Assembly: GCA_003505715.1 (NCBI GenBank)
Contig: DNXU01000546.1
Coordinates: 15,101-20,782 of the forward strand
DNA length: 5,682 bases
Direction of reading: 5' to 3'
Source of the DNA: Cyanobacteria bacterium UBA8803
Lineage (GTDB): Bacteria; Cyanobacteriota; Cyanobacteriia; Cyanobacteriales; Coleofasciculaceae
The position numbers were made by a program, and so were the translations under genes. Positions 1-5,172 of the stretch are shown in pieces. The notes under the pieces are model-generated. The model was not told where the DNA came from and searched no databases. It saw only the letters and a program-made list of their open reading frames with translations. Every line of letters begins with the position of its first letter. Positions within the stretch are counted from its first letter, which is position 1.

Positions 1-50
1 ACCAACAACTAACACCCAACAACCAACAACCAACAACAATGAACAATGAA
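1..50. repeat. Heptanucleotide tandem repeat (STRR type) overlapping the gpmA start
   Basis: Read in steps of seven from base 1, the units are ACCAACA, ACTAACA, CCCAACA, ACCAACA, ACCAACA, ACAATGA, ACAATGA, then ACCA. This is seven near-identical heptamers, and the array probably continues to the left of the window. Short tandemly repeated repetitive (STRR) heptamers are known from filamentous cyanobacteria. The last two units each contain an ATG, at 39 and 46, and the second is the start codon of the phosphoglycerate mutase gene. There is no purine-rich Shine-Dalgarno sequence in front of that start. Confidence 0.85.
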
Positions 51-744
51 CCAACTAATTTTAATTCGTCACGGTCAAAGCCTCTGGAATGCCGCTAATA
101 AGTTTACAGGTTGGGTCGATGTTCCTTTAAGCGAAAGAGGTCGTGCTGAAGCCACGATCGCTTCTTGTAAATTAAGAGACTATCGGGTCAATGTTTGCTT
201 CACCAGTAAACTGATGCGGGCAATTGAGACCGCTGTTATTTGTTTGACTGAGTGCGATGATATCTGCGGTGGTAAAATTCCGATCATTAAACATGAGGCA
301 GCTGATCAAGATTGGCATAGCTGGGATCAGTATGAGGGAAACCCCAATGAAGAACTGCCCATTTTCACCAGTGCCGCTCTAGACGAACGCTACTACGGTG
401 AATTGCAAGGCTTAAACAAAGCCCAGACGGCTGCCAAATTTGGAGAAGAGCAAGTTCATGAGTGGCGGCGCTCCTATGCAGTCCGGCCTCCCGGTGGTGA
501 GAGTCTAGAAGACACCCAAAATCGGGTAATTCCCTATTTTAACACTCGCATTCTGCCGCACCTGGAACAAGGAGATAACGTATTGGTGTCAGCCCATGGC
601 AATTCGTTGCGAGCCATCATTATGAAACTGGACAACCTGAGCGAGGAGGAGGTTCCTCTATTGGAACTGACGACAGGCGTTCCGATTGTTTACGATCTGG
701 ATGAGTCGGGTCAGGTCATAAAAAAAACAATCCTGGTAAATTAG
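46..744 (+). CDS. gpmA: 2,3-bisphosphoglycerate-dependent phosphoglycerate mutase
   Basis: This cytosolic enzyme interconverts 3-phosphoglycerate and 2-phosphoglycerate in glycolysis and gluconeogenesis through a phosphohistidine. The 232-residue product begins with the family signature LILIRHGQS, with Arg8 and the phospho-accepting His9. It also has Arg58 in TSKLMRAIETA, Glu114 in DERYYGELQG, and the second catalytic His184 in VSAHGNSLRA. The start at 46 places RHG at residue 8, as usual for the family; the ATG at 39 is out of frame. Compared with the E. coli enzyme (about 250 residues, from memory), the Arg58-Glu114 interval is longer by about 30 residues, while the loop after RPPGGES is shorter by about 25. 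No Shine-Dalgarno is visible, because the leader is a heptamer repeat. The gap of 93 bp to the transaldolase gene shows no terminator, so co-transcription is possible. The family assignment is secure; gpmA is the generic symbol. Confidence 0.95.
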   Translation: MNQLILIRHGQSLWNAANKFTGWVDVPLSERGRAEATIASCKLRDYRVNVCFTSKLMRAIETAVICLTECDDICGGKIPIIKHEAADQDWHSWDQYEGNPNEELPIFTSAALDERYYGELQGLNKAQTAAKFGEEQVHEWRRSYAVRPPGGESLEDTQNRVIPYFNTRILPHLEQGDNVLVSAHGNSLRAIIMKLDNLSEEEVPLLELTTGVPIVYDLDESGQVIKKTILVN

Positions 745-803
745 CTACCACTTTGGTTGGGAACCTCTGGCGTAATATTTACCCAGGAAGCATATCGACC
801 CAA

Positions 804-831
804 TATTATAGCACATAACCGATTGAAGGAG
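804..831 (+). promoter_or_regulatory. Ribosome binding site of tal, with a possible -10 element
   Basis: AAGGAG at 826-831 lies six bases before the ATG at 838. It is a clear Shine-Dalgarno that supports the transaldolase start. TATTAT at 804-809 could be a -10 box, but I see no matching -35 element 16-18 bases upstream. An independent tal promoter is therefore only a weak suggestion, and read-through from gpmA is equally possible. Confidence 0.6.
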
Positions 832-837
832 TAAGGC

Positions 838-2016
838 ATGTCCAAAAACTTGTTAGAGCAACTACGGGAAATGACGGTTGTGGTTGCAGATACAGGGGAT
901 ATTAAGGCAATTCAAGCGTTCAAGCCCCAAGATGCTACCACTAATCCCTCTTTGATTACGGCAGCTGCTCAGATGCCCGAATATCAGTCTATTGTGGATA
1001 ACACCTTACTTCAAGCTAAGGAGGAGTTGGGAGAAAATGTACCCGCTGAAAAAATTCTTTCCCTGGCCTTTGACCGTTTAGCTGTATCCTTTGGACTGAA
1101 AATTCTGGAAATTATCCCCGGTCGGGTATCCACAGAGGTTGATGCGCGGCTATCCTATGATACGGAAGCCACCATCGCTAAAGGACGTTACCTGATTTCT
1201 CAGTATGAAGCAGTAGGTGTTTCTCGCGATCGCATTTTAATCAAAATTGCCTCGACGTGGGAGGGTATTCGAGCGGCTGAAGTTTTGGAGAAAGAGGGGA
1301 TTCACTGCAATCTAACCCTACTATTTGGTATCCATCAGGCGATCGCTTGTGCGGAAGCTGGGGTAACCTTAATCTCTCCGTTTGTAGGACGGATTTTGGA
1401 CTGGTACAAGAAAGAAACAGGGCGCGACTCTTATCTACCAGCCGAAGATCCCGGCGTTTTATCGGTGACCACAATCTACAACTACTATAAGAAGTTTGGC
1501 TACAAAACTGAGGTGATGGGAGCCAGCTTCCGCAACATCGGCGAGATTACTGAGTTAGCAGGCTGCGATCTGCTGACTATCTCACCAGCTTTGTTGAACG
1601 AACTGCAATCTACTACCGCCGAATTGCCTCGTAAGCTCGATCCCTCTCTAGCTGCACAGGCTGACATAGAAAAAGTGTCAATGGATAAAGCTACCTTTGA
1701 CCAGATGCATCAAGTGGATCGCATGGCATCGGAAAAACTAGAGGAAGGGATCACTGGTTTCTCGAAAGCACTAGTTGCCCTAGAGAAATTGCTAGCCGAA
1801 CGATTAACAATTCTTGAGGATCGAGCAACAATTAGCCATGCTGCTAAAGATGTCTTCCGAGTATACGACTTAGATGGAGATGGCTTCATTACCCGCGAAG
1901 AGTGGGCAGGCACCGATGCCGTATTTGATGCCCTAGATGCCAACCATGACGGCAAAATTACCCCTGAAGAGATGGCTTGTGGCTTAGGAGCAGCATTCCA
2001 CCTAGCCACCGTTTAA
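838..2016 (+). CDS. tal: Transaldolase with C-terminal EF-hand pair
   Basis: Transaldolase moves a three-carbon dihydroxyacetone unit between sugar phosphates in the non-oxidative pentose phosphate pathway, through a Schiff base on lysine. Residues 1 to about 320 match class I transaldolase of the E. coli TalB type. Visible motifs are VVADTGDI (Asp18), DATTNPSLI (Asn36), STEVDARLS (Glu100), ILIKIASTW (Schiff-base Lys136), CNLTLLF (Thr160), SPFVGRI (Arg185) and ASFRN (Arg232). E. coli TalB is about 317 residues (from memory); this protein has 392. The extra C-terminus holds two canonical 12-residue EF-hand loops, [12 protein letters not shown] at 344-355 and [12 protein letters not shown] at 367-378, each with Asp at position 1, Glu at 12 and Gly at 6. 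I recall the same architecture in other cyanobacterial transaldolases, such as the Synechocystis one, but could not check this. Calcium control of activity or assembly is inference. The ATG has a strong AAGGAG in front of it. Confidence 0.96.
   Translation: MSKNLLEQLREMTVVVADTGDIKAIQAFKPQDATTNPSLITAAAQMPEYQSIVDNTLLQAKEELGENVPAEKILSLAFDRLAVSFGLKILEIIPGRVSTEVDARLSYDTEATIAKGRYLISQYEAVGVSRDRILIKIASTWEGIRAAEVLEKEGIHCNLTLLFGIHQAIACAEAGVTLISPFVGRILDWYKKETGRDSYLPAEDPGVLSVTTIYNYYKKFGYKTEVMGASFRNIGEITELAGCDLLTISPALLNELQSTTAELPRKLDPSLAAQADIEKVSMDKATFDQMHQVDRMASEKLEEGITGFSKALVALEKLLAERLTILEDRATISHAAKDVFRVYDLDGDGFITREEWAGTDAVFDALDANHDGKITPEEMACGLGAAFHLATV
1226..1346. repeat. Two HIP1 octamers within tal
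   Basis: GCGATCGC occurs at 1226-1233 and again at 1339-1346. This octamer (highly iterated palindrome 1) is strongly over-represented in many cyanobacterial genomes. With the four copies in the TPR gene it gives six in 5.7 kb, far above chance, and supports the cyanobacterial assignment. Confidence 0.9.
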
Positions 2017-2031
2017 GCCGCAGATCCTCGT

Positions 2032-2056
2032 AGAGACGTTCCGGCGGAACGTCTCT
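2032..2056. repeat. Perfect 11-bp inverted repeat downstream of tal
   Basis: AGAGACGTTCC (2032-2042) and GGAACGTCTCT (2046-2056) are exact reverse complements separated by GGC. A T-G wobble at 2031/2057 could add one pair. It begins 15 bases after the tal stop codon. No T-run follows on the + strand, so it is not a canonical intrinsic terminator, but it could still protect the mRNA 3' end or pause transcription. It resembles short dispersed palindromes that I recall between genes of filamentous cyanobacteria; that link needs a genome search. Confidence 0.8.
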
Positions 2057-2072
2057 GACTTGGTTATGCCTA

Positions 2073-2118
2073 AAGTATGAGTGTGCAAAAATACTTCACA
2101 TTTTTTGCTCTAAGTATT
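2073..2118. promoter_or_regulatory. Overlapping inverted repeats upstream of the DUF4149-like gene
   Basis: AAGTAT (2073-2078), ATACTT (2091-2096) and AAGTAT (2112-2117) alternate, so the middle copy can pair with either neighbour. The second pairing extends to AATACTT/AAGTATT (2090-2096 and 2112-2118). A third inverted repeat, GCAAAAA (2085-2091) and TTTTTGC (2102-2108), overlaps the same bases. The segment lies 43-88 bases before the start of the next gene and could be an operator or alternative RNA stems. TTCACA at 2095-2100 resembles a -35 box, but no good -10 follows it. Confidence 0.4.
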
Positions 2119-2146
2119 GGCTAAGCTGAGACTAGGAAAGAAACTC

Positions 2147-2152
2147 GAGGAG
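2147..2152 (+). promoter_or_regulatory. Ribosome binding site of the membrane-protein gene
   Basis: GAGGAG ends eight bases before the ATG at 2161 and is a strong Shine-Dalgarno. It supports this start and independent translation of the gene. Confidence 0.8.
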
Positions 2153-2160
2153 CAGGTTTC

Positions 2161-2670
2161 ATGAATGCTGTTTTTGGGGATAGCTTAAAACGCCCCGCAT
2201 GGCAAATAATTGTCATGTTTGCTTTAGGTTTATGGCTCAGTGGCAGTCTGCTTTTAGACTTGGTAATTATGCCCGGTCTGTGGACGGCTGGCATGATGAC
2301 TCAAGCCAGTTTCGCGACAGCAGGTTATTCCATTTTCTGGATTTTTAACCGCATCGAGTTACTCTGTGCTGCCGTTGTATTAGCCAGTGTCTTAGCCCTG
2401 CGCGGCACTTCTCATCTTTATCATCACGTCAGACGCTGGTCTATTTTGTTATCGGTGCTTTTGCTGGCAATCGCCCTCATTTATACATACATAATGACGC
2501 CGCAGATGAGCGCCTTGGCAATCCAACTCAATCTCTTTGAGCCAGTAACGGGAATGCCAACGGGGATGGTTGAGATGCATGAAGGATACTGGGTGCTAGA
2601 AGCTCTCAAGTTTCTTGCAGGTGCCACAGTACTAAGCTGGTGTTATCACGATTCTCATCATCTTGCCTGA
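2161..2670 (+). CDS. Four-helix membrane protein, DUF4149/TMEM205-like
   Basis: The 169-residue protein is predicted to lie in a membrane with four helices, at about residues 15-38, 57-81, 93-112 and 143-161. There is no cleavable signal peptide. The first helix contains GLWLSGSLLLDLVIMPGL, and a central helix leads into YIMTPQMSALAIQLNLFEP. The last helix is preceded by EMHEGYWVLEALK. This layout, with a polar FNRIE entry to helix 2 and a His/Glu-rich stretch before helix 4, fits what I remember of the DUF4149 (TMEM205-like) family, whose biochemical role is not established. Several histidines (residues 85, 88 and 89 in one loop, and the C-terminal HDSHH) could suggest metal binding, but that is speculation. 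The gene stands alone: 144 bp separate it from tal, and the next gene is convergent. The coding call is secure; the family assignment is moderate and made by eye. Confidence 0.85.
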   Translation: MNAVFGDSLKRPAWQIIVMFALGLWLSGSLLLDLVIMPGLWTAGMMTQASFATAGYSIFWIFNRIELLCAAVVLASVLALRGTSHLYHHVRRWSILLSVLLLAIALIYTYIMTPQMSALAIQLNLFEPVTGMPTGMVEMHEGYWVLEALKFLAGATVLSWCYHDSHHLA

Positions 2671-2676
2671 TGAGAG
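2652..2676 (+). terminator. Short hairpin across the stop codon (weak terminator candidate)
   Basis: TCTCATCA (2653-2660) and TGATGAGA (2668-2675) form a perfect 8-bp stem with a 7-base loop, extendable by a T-G pair at 2652/2676. The right arm begins at the TGA stop codon (2668-2670). No T-run follows, so termination is doubtful; a role in mRNA stability or release is possible but unproven. Confidence 0.35.
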
Positions 2677-2686
2677 GTTGATCAAA

Positions 2687-2710
2687 GTCAGCCCACCAGT
2701 CAGCCCGCCA
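2687..2710. repeat. 12-bp tandem duplication
   Basis: GTCAGCCCACCA (2687-2698) is followed at once by GTCAGCCCGCCA (2699-2710), an 11/12 match. It abuts and partly overlaps the palindrome cluster that starts at 2707. Confidence 0.7.
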
Positions 2711-2728
2711 GGGGTTTAAACCCCTGGC
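2707..2728. repeat. 22-bp perfect palindrome
   Basis: The arms GCCAGGGGTTT (2707-2717) and AAACCCCTGGC (2718-2728) are exact reverse complements with no spacer. This is the first of three palindromic modules in the intergenic space between two convergent genes. The end base C2728 is also the outermost pair of the next, larger stem. Confidence 0.9.
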
Positions 2729-2798
2729 TAATAGCTGAAGTCCATTGAAATGGACTAAAATTTTTTCTCAGTCCATTTCAATGGACTTCAGCTGTTAG
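2728..2798. repeat. 29-bp inverted repeat whose arms are themselves palindromic
   Basis: Bases 2733-2756 are an exact reverse complement of 2770-2793 (24 bp). The pairing extends outward to 2728 and 2798 with a single T-G wobble, giving a 29-bp stem around a 13-base A/T-rich loop. Each arm also contains its own hairpin: AGTCCATT and AATGGACT separated by two bases, at 2739-2756 and 2770-2787. One long stem or two short hairpins are therefore possible. A bidirectional terminator or a mobile palindromic element would both fit this position between convergent genes. Confidence 0.9.
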
Positions 2799-2799
2799 G

Positions 2800-2817
2800 C
2801 CGGAACTTGAGTTCCGG
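2800..2817. repeat. 8-bp hairpin, third module of the palindrome cluster
   Basis: CCGGAACT (2800-2807) and AGTTCCGG (2810-2817) are exact reverse complements with a TG loop. The module has the same design as the sub-hairpins of the preceding element: an 8-bp stem and a 2-base loop. Confidence 0.85.
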
Positions 2818-2872
2818 ACGGGATATCGGGCAAGCTTGAGAATAGCCCAACCCAATCCCCAAATTCCCTCAA

Positions 2873-4789
2873 TTAATCATCTCTCGACAACGAGCAACGC
2901 TGCACTGTCTCCGATCCTTGCCGCACTCCCCTCAATTGGCGAATAGCTACTTCCATTTCGCTCAAGTCTTCTTGCAAACCACAATACTGAACCTGGATAG
3001 CCTGTAGTTCCTCTGCCTCAGTCTCCTTCCTCGCTTCTAACTGACGGAGTTGAGTTTGAGAGGCAGTAACGTTCTGTTCCGAGGTGCGGATTTCAGCTTG
3101 CAAGGAACTTAGGCGCTGTTGTAATGTCTGTTGCTCTTTGCGGGAGGTTGCCAGCCGTTCTTGAGAAGTTTCGATTTCTCCCCGCATAGCACTCAGTCTG
3201 GCTTCTAAGCTTTGGCGTTCAGTTTTGAGAGCTTCGACTTCTACCTGTGCTTTTTTAATATCTTCGCGAACAACAACTAATCGTTGTTCCGATTGCCGGA
3301 CTTGGGTTTGGGAGGTTTCGAGACGTTCTTGGGAGGTTTCAATTTCGGTGCGCACGCTAACCAGGCGTTGTTCTAAGCTTTGACGTTCCTTATTAAGGGA
3401 TGCAATTTCTACTTCCCTTTTTTTGATGTCTTCGCGAATGGCAACTACTCGTTGTTCTGATTGTCGTATTTCGGTGCGGGAGGCTTCTAGGCGTTCCTGG
3501 GAAGTTTTGATTTCCCCGCGCACGGCATCTAGTCTGGCTTCTAAGCTTTGACGTTCAGTTTTCAGGGCTTCAACTTCTACCTGTGCCTTTTTAATGTCTT
3601 CGCGGATAGCAACTAACCTTTGTTCCGATTGGCGGACTTGGGTTTGAGACGCTTCGAGGCGTTTTTCTGAGGTTTCAATTTCCCCACGTACAGATACTAG
3701 TCTGGCTTCTAAAGTTTGGCGTTCCTTCTTGAAGGATTCCAGATCTGCCTGTACGGTTTTAATTTCTTCTCGTAGTGCCACCAACCGTTGCTGGGATTGC
3801 CGTATTTCAGTACGAGAAGTTTCAAGTTGGACGCTTACCGTCTGGCTTTCAGTCCGCAGGGTAACCAGTTTCTCTTCAGCGGTGCGGATATCGCCTTGCA
3901 GCGCGACTAGTCTTTGCTGGGAGGTGCGCAATTCAGCGCTAGATTCTGTGCTGGACTCTCGATCAGTTTTAAGGGCTGCTACTAATGCAGTAACTTCAAT
4001 ATCGTCAGCATTGAAACTGGCGGATTTTTCCAAAGAGGCGATCGCATCTTGGTAACGTTCTAATCGATAGAGCGCCAGCCCTCGCTGTTTCCAGGCTAAG
4101 GCGTGTCGGGCGTCAATTTCAATAGCCCGATCGCAACTGGTAATTGCCTCTTGATATCGACGAAGTTGATAGAGTGCAGTGGCGCGATCGCTCCAAACCT
4201 CCGCATTCCTGCTATCCACCTTCAGTAGTTGATCGTAGAAGGTGATCGCTTCATCATACCGTTGCAGATTATGGGTTAGTACCTGAGCAATTTGTTTGGG
4301 AACGACTGTCTTGACTAGTTGTTGCTCGTAGTCCGATACAGCTTGCAACGATAGTACCTGCTTCCATGAGGCGATCGCAGCGTCGTAGCGTTTCAGTTTA
4401 TAAAGAGCATTCCCTTTTTCGTACCACGCTAAGAGATAATTGGATTTAATTTTAATGGCTTCATCGTAGGAAGTAACGGCAGATTCATACTGGTCTAGTC
4501 TGCTGAAGGCCATACCGCGCCAATACCAAGCCAAAAATGAGTCTGGCTTGAGTTTTACAATCTGGTCTAGGGCAGCGATCGCCTCACGATACTTACCAAT
4601 GCCTTGCAACTCGCTCACTTGTTGCAATAACTGCTCCACAGTTCTCGCTTGTGCGGTAAGGTTTTCAGTTAAATTAGAACGGGGATCAATATCAGGCTGG
4701 TTAACTAGAGTTTGGGCGTTAGCACTAGCTATGCTAGCAGTCATCACAGCAGCTAACGCTACTGTTACCTGAAACGGTAAATTGTTCAT
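2873..4789 (-). CDS. Exported TPR protein with a repetitive coiled-coil rod
   Basis: The function is unknown. The 638-residue product starts with a likely Sec signal peptide: a hydrophobic stretch at residues 8-23, then SANA with cleavage after Ala25. The segment before the hydrophobic stretch unusually has no Lys or Arg. About six TPR motifs follow (54-84, 85-117, 118-151, 166-195, 196-228, 229-262), with features such as WYWRGMAFSRLDQYESAVTS and RYQEAITSCDRAIEID. Residues 306-585 are five tandem 56-residue coiled-coil repeats rich in Glu, Gln, Arg, Ser and Thr. The tail, 586-638, continues helical and carries Cys603 and Cys632. The ATG at 4789 is preferred over the in-frame TTG at 4801, because the Shine-Dalgarno GAGGAG overlaps that TTG; the TTG form would have 642 residues. 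A periplasmic scaffold or cell-envelope role is inference from TPR plus rod. The downstream neighbour is convergent across the palindrome cluster. Confidence 0.9.
   Translation of the reverse strand: MNNLPFQVTVALAAVMTASIASANAQTLVNQPDIDPRSNLTENLTAQARTVEQLLQQVSELQGIGKYREAIAALDQIVKLKPDSFLAWYWRGMAFSRLDQYESAVTSYDEAIKIKSNYLLAWYEKGNALYKLKRYDAAIASWKQVLSLQAVSDYEQQLVKTVVPKQIAQVLTHNLQRYDEAITFYDQLLKVDSRNAEVWSDRATALYQLRRYQEAITSCDRAIEIDARHALAWKQRGLALYRLERYQDAIASLEKSASFNADDIEVTALVAALKTDRESSTESSAELRTSQQRLVALQGDIRTAEEKLVTLRTESQTVSVQLETSRTEIRQSQQRLVALREEIKTVQADLESFKKERQTLEARLVSVRGEIETSEKRLEASQTQVRQSEQRLVAIREDIKKAQVEVEALKTERQSLEARLDAVRGEIKTSQERLEASRTEIRQSEQRVVAIREDIKKREVEIASLNKERQSLEQRLVSVRTEIETSQERLETSQTQVRQSEQRLVVVREDIKKAQVEVEALKTERQSLEARLSAMRGEIETSQERLATSRKEQQTLQQRLSSLQAEIRTSEQNVTASQTQLRQLEARKETEAEELQAIQVQYCGLQEDLSEMEVAIRQLRGVRQGSETVQRCSLSRDD
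3035..3874 (-). repeat. Five tandem 168-bp units encoding 56-residue coiled-coil repeats
   Basis: Reading on the minus strand, the units are 3874-3707, 3706-3539, 3538-3371, 3370-3203 and 3202-3035, with no indels between them. Each encodes eight heptads and has a conserved core such as RQSEQRLVAIREDIKK and ends in a motif like ERQSLE. The second and fourth units are closest (49 of 56 residues identical by my count) and share long identical DNA blocks. The second and third share about 40, and the third and fourth about 37. Within a unit the two 28-residue halves are themselves similar: LVSVRGEI in one half and LVAIREDI in the other. Confidence 0.9.
4038..4582. repeat. Four HIP1 octamers in the TPR region
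   Basis: GCGATCGC occurs at 4038-4045, 4184-4191, 4371-4378 and 4575-4582. On the coding (minus) strand, three of the four (4038, 4371 and 4575) are read in the same frame and encode Ala-Ile-Ala in the second helix of a TPR motif. The fourth (4184) is read in another frame, giving Ser-Asp-Arg. Confidence 0.9.
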
Positions 4790-4793
4790 CTCA

Positions 4794-4799
4794 CTCCTC
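4794..4799 (-). promoter_or_regulatory. Ribosome binding site that decides the TPR gene start
   Basis: On the minus strand GAGGAG is followed by four bases (TGAG) and then the ATG at 4789-4787. The alternative in-frame TTG (4801-4799) overlaps the first base of this site and has a stop codon directly upstream of it, so it cannot use the site. The ATG is therefore the likely start. Confidence 0.8.
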
Positions 4800-4837
4800 A
4801 ACTACTCTGGGAAATTAATCCTAGCTATTACGTGTTA

Positions 4838-4881
4838 TGGAAATTCCGCTGTAACTCTATCGAGTTTTTCGGAAGTTTCCA
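4838..4881 (-). promoter_or_regulatory. Nested hairpin in the leader or promoter of the TPR gene
   Basis: TGGAAATTCCG (4838-4848) pairs along its full length with CGGAAGTTTCCA (4870-4881), leaving one bulged base (4875). Inside lies a second stem, AACTC (4853-4857) with GAGTT (4862-4866) around a TATC loop. The structure ends 49 bases upstream of the ATG at 4789. It could be a leader RNA structure, an operator or a small-RNA element; no known riboswitch class is recognisable. Confidence 0.5.
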
Positions 4882-4891
4882 CCACCATTTC

Positions 4892-4959
4892 CTGCTAAAT
4901 CGCCAAGAATTAGCAGAATTCTCCTCCTCGGAGGTAATTTACCTTTACCATAGAAAGGT
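4892..4959. repeat. Row of four short, partly overlapping inverted repeats
   Basis: In order: CTGCTAA/TTAGCAG (4892-4898 and 4910-4916); CCTCC/GGAGG with a TC loop (4923-4934); AGGTAA and TTACCT around a single T (4932-4944); and ACCTTT/AAAGGT (4941-4946 and 4954-4959). The last three share bases, so their pairings are mutually exclusive. Each is short, and some may be chance in AT-rich DNA. Confidence 0.4.
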
Positions 4960-5172
4960 TAAATATGATATAAATACGCTGCTAGGGGTATATCTAGAGC
5001 CAATACAGCGCTGTGATGCCAAAAACCCTGATTTTAGACAGGCTTTAGGTTTTGTTTGTTGTCTAACCGTTCTACCATAACCTTTAATATCTTTTTGGAT
5101 GATAAAAATATTAAATACAATTCCGAATAGTGATAGACAAAATATATGTCATTAATATTCTGGCTCTATCGA

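Noticed and set aside
772..782. Possible NtcA site (GTA...TAC) before tal
   Set aside because: The spacing is 5 bases instead of the 8 of the NtcA consensus.
1241..1474. Minus-strand open frame inside tal
   Set aside because: It lies opposite the conserved catalytic core of transaldolase and is explained as a shadow of that gene.
1710..2009. Minus-strand open frame opposite the EF-hand end of tal
   Set aside because: It is opposite a strongly supported gene, and its Ser/Arg-rich translation is typical of an antisense shadow.
2082..2100. Possible CRP-type site (TGTG...CACA)
   Set aside because: The half-sites are 11 bases apart instead of the 8 expected for the consensus, and the inner bases do not match.
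2728..2798. Insertion sequence ends
   Set aside because: The inverted arms enclose only 13 bases, with no transposase and no clear target-site duplication.
3035..3874. CRISPR array
   Set aside because: The 168-bp repeats are in frame, have no unique spacers between them and encode a continuous coiled coil.
3729..4055. Plus-strand open frame opposite the coiled-coil repeats
   Set aside because: Its Ser-rich, repetitive translation reflects the repeats of the minus-strand gene; there is no independent evidence for coding.
4548..4772. Plus-strand open frame opposite the signal peptide and first TPR
   Set aside because: It is a shadow of the minus-strand gene, which has a clear signal peptide and TPR motifs there.
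4832..5080. Open frame of 82 codons on the + strand upstream of the TPR gene
   Set aside because: It starts with GTG without a ribosome binding site, spans several inverted repeats, and its translation has no recognisable domain or signal.
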